From assembly GCA_049642385.1 (NCBI GenBank), contig JBAROU010000165.1:1-9441 (forward strand): DNA of 9,441 nucleotides, in the 5' to 3' direction. This document shows positions 1-5,491 of the stretch, in pieces. Below the pieces are notes generated by a model. The model searched no databases, was not told the origin of the DNA, and saw only the letters and a list, made by a program, of their open reading frames with translations. Made by a program: the position numbers and the translations under genes. Position 1 is the stretch's first letter. The number at the start of each line of letters is the position of its first letter. The DNA comes from JBAROU01 sp049642385. GTDB lineage: Bacteria > Chloroflexota > Dehalococcoidia > DSTF01 > RBG-16-68-14.

Positions 1-145
1 ATTCAGCTACGAGCAACTAAATGGGTTACTTGACCGCGCCCGCGTGCGCGACTTCATAGCTGACCTAGAAGCTCCAAACGACTTGACCGAGAATGAACGT
101 TTCGCGTGGGATTCGATGATGCGTTCGGTTGGTGAAACGCCGTAG
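1..145 (+). CDS. C-terminal end of an unrecognised protein (5' partial)
   Basis: An open frame enters from the left edge (first full codon at 2) and ends at TAG 143-145, giving 47 residues that begin FSYEQLNGLL and end RSVGETP. The composition looks like a real soluble, mixed-charge helical C-terminus (for example DFIADLEAPNDLTENER) rather than the Arg/Ala/Pro-rich translation of a shadow frame. I do not recognise the family. Its stop is directly followed by the reverse-strand stop of the kinase gene at 146-148, which supports a genuine gene end. Codon use (CTA, TTA, ATA, AAT) is more AT-rich than in the genes to the right, which could mean a different origin, but the fragment is too short to judge. 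A chance open frame remains possible. Confidence 0.55.
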   Translation, partial: FSYEQLNGLLDRARVRDFIADLEAPNDLTENERFAWDSMMRSVGETP

Positions 146-754
146 TTATTCACCACCAGGGCGACTAGCCACAGCCCCCACCCGACCCAACCAGCGCTCC
201 ACCTCGCGATCGTTGTGGAGCTGGATGATGTGGGCCGAGTGGTCAATCTCGGCGAAGTTGCGCAGGGCGTTGCGCTGGTGGGCGCGCCAGTGGGTGATGC
301 CCCAGAGCAGGATCGAGTCGCGGCTTGCGAACGAGAGGCGGAACGATTCTCGGTTCGTGTTCCAGAGCTCTTGCTTTCGCGAGGCGCGGGTAACCGTGCG
401 CCAGAGAAGGCGCCAGTAAGTGGGCAGGAACCGCGGTCGGAGCCAGACGACGGTGTCGGCGAGCGGCAGAAGGACCGGCTTTACCGCGCGGTAGTTGCCA
501 TCGACGACCCAGCCGTCGGGGCAGCGCGCGAGAGCATCGCGCACCTTGGCACGGAACTCGTCGTCGGGCGTGGGTTGCCAGCCCGGCTGGTGGAAGATCG
601 CGTCGAGCTCAATCACGGGCAGGCCAAGCAGCGCGCCGAGCCTGCGCGAGAACGTCGTCTTGCCCGAGCCCGAAGGCCCGTAGACGCAGATGCGCCGTCC
701 GTCCGTGCCGGCGCTGGGTCGAGGTGACGTCGAACTCATCGGGGTACGACGCAT
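146..754 (-). CDS. P-loop kinase, adenylate kinase / FlaR-like (topology modulation protein family)
   Basis: The 202-residue product carries a Walker A motif, GPSGSGKTT, at about residues 26-34. It is followed by LGLPVIELDAIFHQPGW (44-59), the acceptor-side pattern typical of small adenylate-kinase-like ATPases annotated as FlaR or DNA topology modulation proteins. GWVVDGNYR (81-89), ADTVVWLRP (99-107) and the conserved-looking ELWNTNRESF...SRDSILLW stretch (129-151) also fit this family. The true substrate is unknown; a cytoplasmic nucleotide or small-molecule kinase is the safest reading. Start choice is uncertain: ATG at 754 is used here, with TTG at 763 and ATG at 739 as alternatives. A TATACT -10-like hexamer on this strand (760-755) would favour 739. 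The gene is divergent from acpS and convergent, with zero gap, with the gene on the left. Confidence 0.85.
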   Translation of the reverse strand: MRRTPMSSTSPRPSAGTDGRRICVYGPSGSGKTTFSRRLGALLGLPVIELDAIFHQPGWQPTPDDEFRAKVRDALARCPDGWVVDGNYRAVKPVLLPLADTVVWLRPRFLPTYWRLLWRTVTRASRKQELWNTNRESFRLSFASRDSILLWGITHWRAHQRNALRNFAEIDHSAHIIQLHNDREVERWLGRVGAVASRPGGE

Positions 755-774
755 AGTATACAATCCTCGGTGTC
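754..774. promoter_or_regulatory. Candidate divergent promoter core (symmetrical -10, GTATAC)
   Basis: The short space between the kinase and acpS holds the only AT-rich patch nearby, TAGTATACAAT at 754-764. The palindrome GTATAC (756-761) gives a -10-like TATACT on the minus strand (760-755) and TATACA on the plus strand (757-762). Predicted plus-strand initiation near 768-770 would leave only about 5-7 bases before the acpS ATG at 775, so acpS would be nearly leaderless. This agrees with the lack of a Shine-Dalgarno sequence there. No good -35 is visible on either side. The assignment rests on the -10 match and the position only. Confidence 0.4.
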
Positions 775-1215
775 ATGCCCAGCTACGCCGTTGGCATCGA
801 TATGATCGAGATACCGCGCGTGCGCGGGGTGCTGGAGCGCCACGACGAGCGATTTTTGCGTCGCGTGTTCACGCCGGAGGAGGTGGCGTTCTGCCGCGGA
901 CGCGTGCAGGAGCTGGCGGCGCGTTTCGCGGCGAAGGAGGCGGTGATGAAGGCGCTGGGCACCGGCGCGCGAGGCGTCGGCTGGCGCGATATCGAAGTGC
1001 TGCCGAACCGGCGCGGCAAGCCGCTGGTCTACCTGTACGGACGCGCGCGCGCACGAGCAGAGCGCATCGGCCTGCGCGCGCTGGACGTGAGCCTGACGCA
1101 CGAACGCAACTTTGCAGTCGCGGCGGTCGTCGGCGTGCGCGAGATCGACGGCGAGGACCCGCAAACGAGTCGCGCGCGACTCGTACAGCGGCTGAAGGAA
1201 CGCGGGCTGCTGTGA
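775..1215 (+). CDS. acpS: Holo-[acyl-carrier-protein] synthase
   Basis: AcpS transfers 4'-phosphopantetheine from coenzyme A to a serine of apo-acyl carrier protein, activating fatty acid synthesis in the cytoplasm. The sequence shows the N-terminal metal-binding motif VGIDMIEIPR (residues 6-15, with D9), the second signature RFAAKEAVMKALGTG (50-64, with K54 and E55), and the C-terminal core strand SLTHERNFAVAAVV (106-119, with H109). At 146 residues it is about 20 longer than typical AcpS. The extra part (from about residue 125) is a basic helix-like tail containing SRARLVQRLKERGLL. ATG 775 has no Shine-Dalgarno sequence but places the family motif at the expected distance from the N-terminus. 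The gene overlaps the next one by 4 bases (GTGA) and is the first gene of the operon. Confidence 0.95.
   Translation: MPSYAVGIDMIEIPRVRGVLERHDERFLRRVFTPEEVAFCRGRVQELAARFAAKEAVMKALGTGARGVGWRDIEVLPNRRGKPLVYLYGRARARAERIGLRALDVSLTHERNFAVAAVVGVREIDGEDPQTSRARLVQRLKERGLL
1165..1184. repeat. Perfect 20-bp palindrome in the acpS 3' end
   Basis: ACGAGTCGCG is followed immediately by its exact reverse complement CGCGACTCGT. The element lies inside the acpS extension beyond the catalytic core and ends 27 bases before the nnrD/E start. As RNA it could fold as an 8-bp stem with a 4-base loop. As DNA it could be a dimer-binding site. No function is known; GC-rich sequence makes chance palindromes more likely than usual. 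Confidence 0.5.
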
Positions 1216-2765
1216 AGCTCGTGACCGCCGCCGAGATGCAAGAGCTCGAACGGCACGCGGAGACCGCGGGTCGGCCGCCGTCCGTGCTGATGGAGGACGC
1301 CGGACTGGGCGTGGCGCAGGAAGTGTGGATCAACCTCGGCGCGGCGCCGGACTGCAAGGTTGTGCTGCTGATCGGGCCGGGCAACAACGGCGGCGACGGA
1401 CTGGTCGCGGCGCGCCATCTGCACGACTTCGGCGCGCAGGTGATCGTCCTGCTGCTCGCTGAGCGCGGCGAGGACGACGCCAACTTGCGCCAACTCATCG
1501 AACTAGAAGTGCCCGTGCACCTACTGCGCGACGGCGACCTCCGAACGCTGGACGAAGCGCTCGCTGGCGCGGAGGCCGTGGTGGACGCGGTGCTCGGCAC
1601 AGGAAGCGCGCGGGCACTCGATGGAGTGTTCGCAGACGTGCTTGACCGCGTGAACGCAGCGCGATCGAGCAGCAGCTCGACGCTCAAAGTTTTCGCCGTG
1701 GACTTGCCGACCGGCGTGGACTGCGACACGGGCGCGGTCGACTCGCACGCGCTGCGCGCCGACGAAACGATCGCGCTCGGCTGCTCGAAGGTGGGACTGC
1801 ACACGCTGCCGGCCGCAGAGTACGCCGGTAACGTGGAGGTGGTCGAGATCGGCCTGCCGGTGGACGCTGTCGAAGCGCTGCCGACGGAGCTGCTCAACGC
1901 GCGTTGGGTGCGCGAGCGACTGCCAGCGCGGCCTGCAGGTGCGAACAAGGGAACGTTCGGGCGGGTGCTGATCGTCGCGGGATCGAAGCTCTACGTCGGT
2001 GCGGCGCGGCTGGCCGCGCTGGGCGCCCTGCGCGTCGGCGCAGGCCTCGCCACGCTGGCCTGCCCGGCCAGCGTGCAGTCGCTCGCGGCAAACGGCCTGA
2101 CCGAGGCGACCTACCTCCCCCTACCCGACCACGGTGGGTTCGTCGCTCCGGAGGGAGCGCTCGATGTGGCGCGCGCGTTGCCAAACTACGATGTGCTGCT
2201 GCTCGGCCCGGGCCTCGGACAAGGCGCCGCGCAGGAGTCGTTCGTGCGTCAGCTCTTGTGCTCGTTGCAAGAAGGCGGCCCGACAGTCCTGATCGACGCC
2301 GATGGCCTGAACAACCTCTCGGAGCTGCCGCGCTGGTGGGAGCGCATCTCCGCACGCTGCATCCTGACGCCCCACCCAGGCGAGCACGCGCGGCTCACAC
2401 ATCGCGGCGTGGGCGAGATCCAAGCCGATCGCTTGTCGTCGGCGCGCGAGGTGGCGCAACGCTGGGGGCAAACGGTCGTGCTGAAGGGAGCGTATACCAT
2501 CATCGCAGCGCCGGACGGACGGTCGGGAATCAATCCGTACGCGAACCCAGCGCTCGCATCGGCCGGTACGGGTGACGTGCTCGCCGGTGCGATAGCAGGA
2601 CTGCTCGCGCAGGGCGCAGAGGCATTCGAGGCGGCGTGCTGCGGCGCGTACCTGCATAGCGCAGCGGCGGAGGGACTACGCTCCGATTTCGGCGATGCCG
2701 GCATGCTCGCGGGCGACCTGCTCCCCGAGCTACCACGCACGCTACGCGAGCTACGCGCGCTATGA
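1212..2765 (+). CDS. nnr: Bifunctional NAD(P)H-hydrate epimerase / ADP-dependent NAD(P)H-hydrate dehydratase
   Basis: This enzyme repairs hydrated NAD(P)H: the N-terminal YjeF_N domain epimerises R-NAD(P)HX to S-NAD(P)HX, and the C-terminal ribokinase-fold domain dehydrates the S form using ADP. The 517-residue length matches the fused bacterial form. Epimerase marks are VTAAEMQELE (4-13), LIGPGNNGGDGLVAARHL (53-70), VVDAVLGTGS (123-132) and FAVDLPTGVDCDTG (161-174). Dehydratase marks are NKGTFGRVLIVAGS (245-258), GALRVGAGLATLAC (271-284), LLLGPGLGQ (329-337), LIDADGLNNL (360-369), LTPHPGEHARL (385-395) and the nucleotide-site motif SAGTGDVLAG (450-459). The GTG at 1212 is chosen because the family normally starts just before KLVTAAEM, it overlaps the acpS TGA by 4 bases, and GAAGGA lies at 1194-1199. 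The same frame stays open upstream, but only as an antisense shadow of the kinase and an out-of-frame shadow of acpS. It also overlaps cobT by ATGA. Confidence 0.95.
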   Translation: MKLVTAAEMQELERHAETAGRPPSVLMEDAGLGVAQEVWINLGAAPDCKVVLLIGPGNNGGDGLVAARHLHDFGAQVIVLLLAERGEDDANLRQLIELEVPVHLLRDGDLRTLDEALAGAEAVVDAVLGTGSARALDGVFADVLDRVNAARSSSSSTLKVFAVDLPTGVDCDTGAVDSHALRADETIALGCSKVGLHTLPAAEYAGNVEVVEIGLPVDAVEALPTELLNARWVRERLPARPAGANKGTFGRVLIVAGSKLYVGAARLAALGALRVGAGLATLACPASVQSLAANGLTEATYLPLPDHGGFVAPEGALDVARALPNYDVLLLGPGLGQGAAQESFVRQLLCSLQEGGPTVLIDADGLNNLSELPRWWERISARCILTPHPGEHARLTHRGVGEIQADRLSSAREVAQRWGQTVVLKGAYTIIAAPDGRSGINPYANPALASAGTGDVLAGAIAGLLAQGAEAFEAACCGAYLHSAAAEGLRSDFGDAGMLAGDLLPELPRTLRELRAL

Positions 2766-3832
2766 CAAACGCAACGGGTGTCACCACACTCATCGATCGC
2801 GTACCTCACCTCGATGACAAGGCGATGCAAGAGGCGCGGGAGCGACTCGACCGACTGACGAAGCCGCGCGGAAGCCTCGGCCGGCTGGAGGACCTCGCTG
2901 TACTGCTGGCCGGTATCACGGGCCGCGTGCGCCAGCAGCTGGCGAACAAGGCGATCGTCCTGATGGCCGCCGACCATGGCGTCGTCGCGGAGGGCGTCTC
3001 CGCATATCCGCAGGCGGTCACGGCGCAGATGGTCACGAACTTCCTGGGAGGCGGTGCGGCGATCAGCGTGCTCGCGCGACAAGCGGGTGCCCGAGTGCTC
3101 GTCGTCGACATGGGGGTAGCGGCGGAGCTACCGCGCCATCCTGACCTGGTGTCGCGCAAGATCGCATCGGGTACGGGCAACATGGCGCGCGGGCCAGCGA
3201 TGACGCGCGCGCAGGCGGAACAAGCGATCTCGAACGGCATCGAGATCGCAGCGCAGGAGATCGCGCGCGGCGCGGACCTGCTCGCCACCGGCGACATGGG
3301 TATCGGCAACACAACAGCGAGCAGCGCCGTCACCGCCGCGCTGCTCGGCTGCCGGGTGGACGCCGTCACCGGGCGCGGGGCAGGCCTGGACGACGAAGGC
3401 GTGGCGCGTAAGATCGCGACGATTGAGCGCGCGCTGGCGATCAACCAGCCGAAGGCAGGCGACCCCATCGACGTGCTGGCGAAGGTCGGCGGTTTCGAGA
3501 TCGCTGGGCTCGCGGGGGTGATCTTGCAGAGCGCGGCGGAGCGCGTGCCCGTTATCCTGGACGGCTTCGTATCCGGCGCAGCGGCGCTCGTCGCCTGCCG
3601 GCTCTGCCCAACGCTGGGCGACCGGCTCCTTGCCGCGCATCGATCGGTCGAGCCGGGCCACGGCATGATCTTGGAAGCGCTCGCGCTGGAGCCGCTGCTC
3701 GACCTCGACCTGCGGCTGGGCGAGGGTACAGGCGCGGCGCTAGCGATGCACTTGGTGGACGACGCGCTCGCCGTGCTAGACGAGATGGCAACGTTCGAGG
3801 AGGCGGGGGTTGCGGATCGCCCAGACGCTTGA
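2762..3832 (+). CDS. cobT: Nicotinate-nucleotide--dimethylbenzimidazole phosphoribosyltransferase
   Basis: CobT transfers phosphoribose from nicotinate mononucleotide to 5,6-dimethylbenzimidazole (or a related lower ligand), giving the alpha-riboside phosphate used to finish cobalamin. The 356-residue length matches the family. Visible motifs in order are RLDRLTKPRGSLGRLEDLA (28-46), VLMAADHGVVAEGVSAYP (66-83), NFLGGGAAISVLARQAGA (93-110), ATGDMGIGNTTASSAV (175-190), VTGRGAGLDDEG (202-213), DPIDVLAKVGGFEIAGLAG (234-252), LDGFVSGAAALVA (266-278), SVEPGHGMIL (295-304) and LRLGEGTGAALA (317-328). E321 in the last motif is the likely catalytic glutamate. The ATG at 2762 overlaps the nnr TGA as ATGA, pointing to translational coupling. 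No corrin-ring biosynthesis gene lies nearby, so the role fits completion or remodelling of salvaged corrinoids. Confidence 0.97.
   Translation: MTNATGVTTLIDRVPHLDDKAMQEARERLDRLTKPRGSLGRLEDLAVLLAGITGRVRQQLANKAIVLMAADHGVVAEGVSAYPQAVTAQMVTNFLGGGAAISVLARQAGARVLVVDMGVAAELPRHPDLVSRKIASGTGNMARGPAMTRAQAEQAISNGIEIAAQEIARGADLLATGDMGIGNTTASSAVTAALLGCRVDAVTGRGAGLDDEGVARKIATIERALAINQPKAGDPIDVLAKVGGFEIAGLAGVILQSAAERVPVILDGFVSGAAALVACRLCPTLGDRLLAAHRSVEPGHGMILEALALEPLLDLDLRLGEGTGAALAMHLVDDALAVLDEMATFEEAGVADRPDA
3797..3803 (+). promoter_or_regulatory. Strong Shine-Dalgarno deciding the TTG start of cobS
   Basis: GAGGAGG inside the 3' end of cobT stands 6 bases before TTG 3810. It is the best ribosome binding site in the operon and justifies a TTG start over the in-frame GTG at 3837. 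It also keeps the N-terminal residues MRIAQTLDRV that precede the first conserved CobS segment. Confidence 0.75.
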
Positions 3833-4577
3833 CCGCGTGCTCGCGCCGGTGACGTTGCTCACATCGCTGCCAGTGGCCCGCCGCGTCCGCCCGGGCGGAT
3901 TGCCCGACGCGAGCTATGGGCTGTTCCCGCTCGTCGGGCTGCTCATCGGGGCGTTGCTGCTCGCGCTCGATTACGTGACGGGGCTAATCCTTCCGAACGA
4001 AGCGAGCAGCGCCCTTGTCGTGATGGCGCTCGTCGCGATTACAGGCGCGCTCCATCTCGACGGGCTGGCAGACAGCGCGGACGGCCTCTTCGGTGGGCGT
4101 GACCGGGAGCAGCGGCTCGCAATCATGAGCGATTCGCGCAATGGCGCGTTCGGCTTCGTCGCCGTCGCTGCGGTGCTGCTGCTGAAGTGGGCAGCGCTGA
4201 TGGCGCTCGATGGTTGGCTGCGCGGCGGGGCGTTGCTGCTCGTGCCGGCGCTAGCGCGCTGGGCGGTGCTACCGACGGTCGCGCTGTTCCCCTCCGCTCG
4301 AAGCGACGGCATGGCGTTTCAGCTGCAGCGCTCGGCGCGCTGGACGCAGGCGGCCCTCGGATCGGCGATCGCGATCGTCGTAAGCCTCGCCGTCTTTTGG
4401 CCGATGGGTGTCGTACTCCTCGTGCCTGCGTTTCTCATTGCCATCGCCGTCGGCGCATACGCGACGAGCCGCATAGGCGGCGTCACGGGCGACATTTTCG
4501 GCGCGACAGTGGAGCTTAGCGAAGCGGCCCTGCTCCTCGTCATTGCCACGTCCGTCTCACACGCATGGCTGGCGTAA
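3810..4577 (+). CDS. cobS: Adenosylcobinamide-GDP ribazoletransferase (cobalamin synthase)
   Basis: CobS is an integral membrane enzyme that joins adenosylcobinamide-GDP to alpha-ribazole (or its phosphate), closing the nucleotide loop of cobalamin. The 255-residue protein has the family layout: an N-terminal segment with LTSLPV (16-21), then a series of hydrophobic helices. The metal-binding signature is GALHLDGLADSADGLFGG (79-96, with D84, D88 and D91), followed by RLAIMSDSRNGAFG (102-115). Near the C-terminus is RIGGVTGDIFGATVELSEAALLL (positions 221-243). TTG 3810 is supported by the GAGGAGG site. The gene overlaps cobT by 23 bases and cobU by 13, so the three assembly genes should be translated in close stoichiometry. 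Confidence 0.95.
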   Translation: MRIAQTLDRVLAPVTLLTSLPVARRVRPGGLPDASYGLFPLVGLLIGALLLALDYVTGLILPNEASSALVVMALVAITGALHLDGLADSADGLFGGRDREQRLAIMSDSRNGAFGFVAVAAVLLLKWAALMALDGWLRGGALLLVPALARWAVLPTVALFPSARSDGMAFQLQRSARWTQAALGSAIAIVVSLAVFWPMGVVLLVPAFLIAIAVGAYATSRIGGVTGDIFGATVELSEAALLLVIATSVSHAWLA

Positions 4578-5158
4578 GGCGCGTCGAGCCGGGGCTGACG
4601 TTCGTCACCGGCGGCGCGCGCAGCGGCAAATCAGCGTTCGCCGTCGAGGTGGCGCGAGGCCTGCGGGCGCCGACGCTCTACGTCGCCACGGCGGAAGCGC
4701 GCGACGCGGAGATGCGCGCGAAGATACGACGCCACCGAGCCGCCCGGCCCAGGCGCTGGTCGACGTTGGAGGAGCCGATCGAGATCACCAAGCGGCTCGC
4801 AGCCATGGTAAAGCCGAAGAGTGTTGTGATCGTCGACTGCCTTACGCTCTGGGCGAGCAATTTGCTCGACCGGCACGTCGCCGATCTCGACGCACCCAAG
4901 CCCGCTCAGATCAATCGAGCGCATCAACGAGCGCTCGTAGAGCTGCGCCGACTTTGCGCGTTACCGAAGCGCCTGGGCGTGCGCCTGATCGTGATCAGCA
5001 ACGAGGTGGGGAGCGGCATCGTGCCGGACAACCCCATCAGCCGAAGTTACCGAGAACTCCTGGGCGAGGCGAATCAGTTCGTGGCGCAGCGGGCGGACCT
5101 GGTCGTGCTCATGGTGGCCGGGCTGCCGGTGGAGATAGGGCCAGCGCTGGAGATTTGA
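4565..5158 (+). CDS. cobU: Adenosylcobinamide kinase / adenosylcobinamide-phosphate guanylyltransferase
   Basis: CobU phosphorylates adenosylcobinamide and then transfers GMP from GTP to make adenosylcobinamide-GDP, the CobS substrate. At 197 residues it is close to the usual 180-200. It shows the P-loop TGGARSGKS (15-23), LYVATAEARDAEM (38-50) and KIRRHRAARPRRWSTLEEP (53-71), in which H57 matches the histidine that becomes guanylylated. VVIVDCLTLWASNLL (87-101) follows, then the family signature NEVGSGIVPDNPISRSYRELLG (positions 146-167) and VVLMVAGLPVEIG (180-192). ATG 4565 has no clear Shine-Dalgarno sequence and lies 13 bases inside cobS, so re-initiation is likely. Its TGA is embedded in the -35 box of the next promoter. 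It is the last gene of the acpS operon; no separate terminator follows it before the riboswitch. Confidence 0.96.
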   Translation: MAGVRRVEPGLTFVTGGARSGKSAFAVEVARGLRAPTLYVATAEARDAEMRAKIRRHRAARPRRWSTLEEPIEITKRLAAMVKPKSVVIVDCLTLWASNLLDRHVADLDAPKPAQINRAHQRALVELRRLCALPKRLGVRLIVISNEVGSGIVPDNPISRSYRELLGEANQFVAQRADLVVLMVAGLPVEIGPALEI

Positions 5159-5183
5159 CGCCCGCCTGGCGCGGAGCTATGCT
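5155..5183 (+). promoter_or_regulatory. Sigma70-type promoter for the riboswitch-btuFCD unit
   Basis: TTGACG (5155-5160) and TATGCT (5178-5183) are separated by exactly 17 bases, matching the -35 and -10 consensus at 5 of 6 and 4 of 6 positions. Initiation is predicted near 5190, about 20 bases before the riboswitch P1 stem. The -35 contains the cobU stop codon (TGA 5156-5158). The position directly before a cobalamin riboswitch makes a functional promoter likely. Confidence 0.7.
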
Positions 5184-5209
5184 GGCGTCGGTTAACAACC
5201 GAAGAGTGC

Positions 5210-5371
5210 GTGCATGGGTGCCCGAGGGATGATCCGCGAAGCGGACTCCCAGGGTAAATGCGAAGCCGGTGCGAACCCGGCGCTGTTCCCGCAACTGTGA
5301 TGCTCGCTTGCAAGCGAGATGAGCCAGGTCGCCAGCCCTTGCGCATGTCACGTGGCCTTCGCGGAAAAGGC
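5210..5371 (+). ncRNA. Cobalamin riboswitch (aptamer plus P13)
   Basis: The leader has the cobalamin aptamer pattern. P1 is GTGCATGGG (5210-5218) paired with CCCTTGCGC (5336-5344), with one T-T mismatch and one wobble. A GGGA/TCCC plus TCCGC-GAA-GCGGA arm spans 5226-5250. P5 is GCCGG (5265-5269) with CCGGC (5277-5281), and the conserved CCCGCAACTGTGA follows at 5288-5300. A palindromic stem CTCGCTTG/CAAGCGAG (5303-5318) precedes the B12-box-like GAGCCAGGTCGCC (5321-5333). A downstream hairpin GCCTT...AAGGC (5355-5371) fits P13; its TTCGC (5358-5362) can pair with GCGAA of L5 (5271-5275). The family senses adenosyl- or methylcobalamin and usually represses transport or synthesis. Location before btuFCD fits. 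Which cobalamin form it prefers cannot be told from sequence by eye. Confidence 0.93.
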
Positions 5372-5397
5372 GCGGCATTGCGGCAACCGCAGCGTCC

Positions 5398-5426
5398 AAG
5401 CCCTTGCGATGGCAAGGGCTTTTTTT
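5398..5426 (+). terminator. Intrinsic terminator of the riboswitch expression platform
   Basis: A perfect 10-bp stem, AAGCCCTTGC (5398-5407) with GCAAGGGCTT (5412-5421), has the loop GATG and is followed by a T run at 5420-5426. It lies between the aptamer and btuF, so regulation is probably by premature transcription termination. The 5' arm repeats the P1 3' strand (AGCCCTTGCG at both 5334-5343 and 5399-5408). It would also stop read-through from cobU when cobalamin is bound. Confidence 0.92.
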
Positions 5427-5479
5427 CTTGCCGGAGCGTAGCGTCTTGGTCGGCGATGAGCCAGCAAGTAACGAGTTAC

Positions 5480-5485
5480 AGGGGG
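5480..5485 (+). promoter_or_regulatory. Ribosome binding site favouring the GTG start of btuF
   Basis: AGGGGG, one mismatch from AGGAGG, lies 6 bases before GTG 5492. The in-frame ATG at 5456 has no comparable site. An inverted repeat GTAAC-GA-GTTAC (5468-5479) abuts it on the upstream side. Confidence 0.55.
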
Positions 5486-5491
5486 TTTGCA

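Noticed and set aside
690..1211. Upstream extension of the nnr frame to an ATG at 690
   Set aside because: The added 174 residues are Arg/Ala-rich and lie antisense to the kinase and out of frame over acpS. The NnrE motif begins right after GTG 1212, which also overlaps the acpS stop.
869..1948. Long minus-strand open frame opposite acpS and nnr
   Set aside because: Ser/Ala/Arg low-complexity translation, a typical GC-rich shadow. The plus strand carries clear enzyme motifs throughout.
2806..3666. Minus-strand open frame opposite cobT
   Set aside because: Ser/Ala/Pro/Thr-rich shadow of a fully motif-supported CobT.
4364..4379. GCGATCGCGATCG run resembling a HIP1-type octamer palindrome
   Set aside because: A single occurrence inside cobS coding sequence, expected from GC-rich codons; not evidence for a cyanobacterial source or a functional site.
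5258..5455. Upstream extension of the btuF frame to an ATG at 5258
   Set aside because: It would translate the riboswitch and terminator. A signal peptide and ribosome binding site appear only near 5492.
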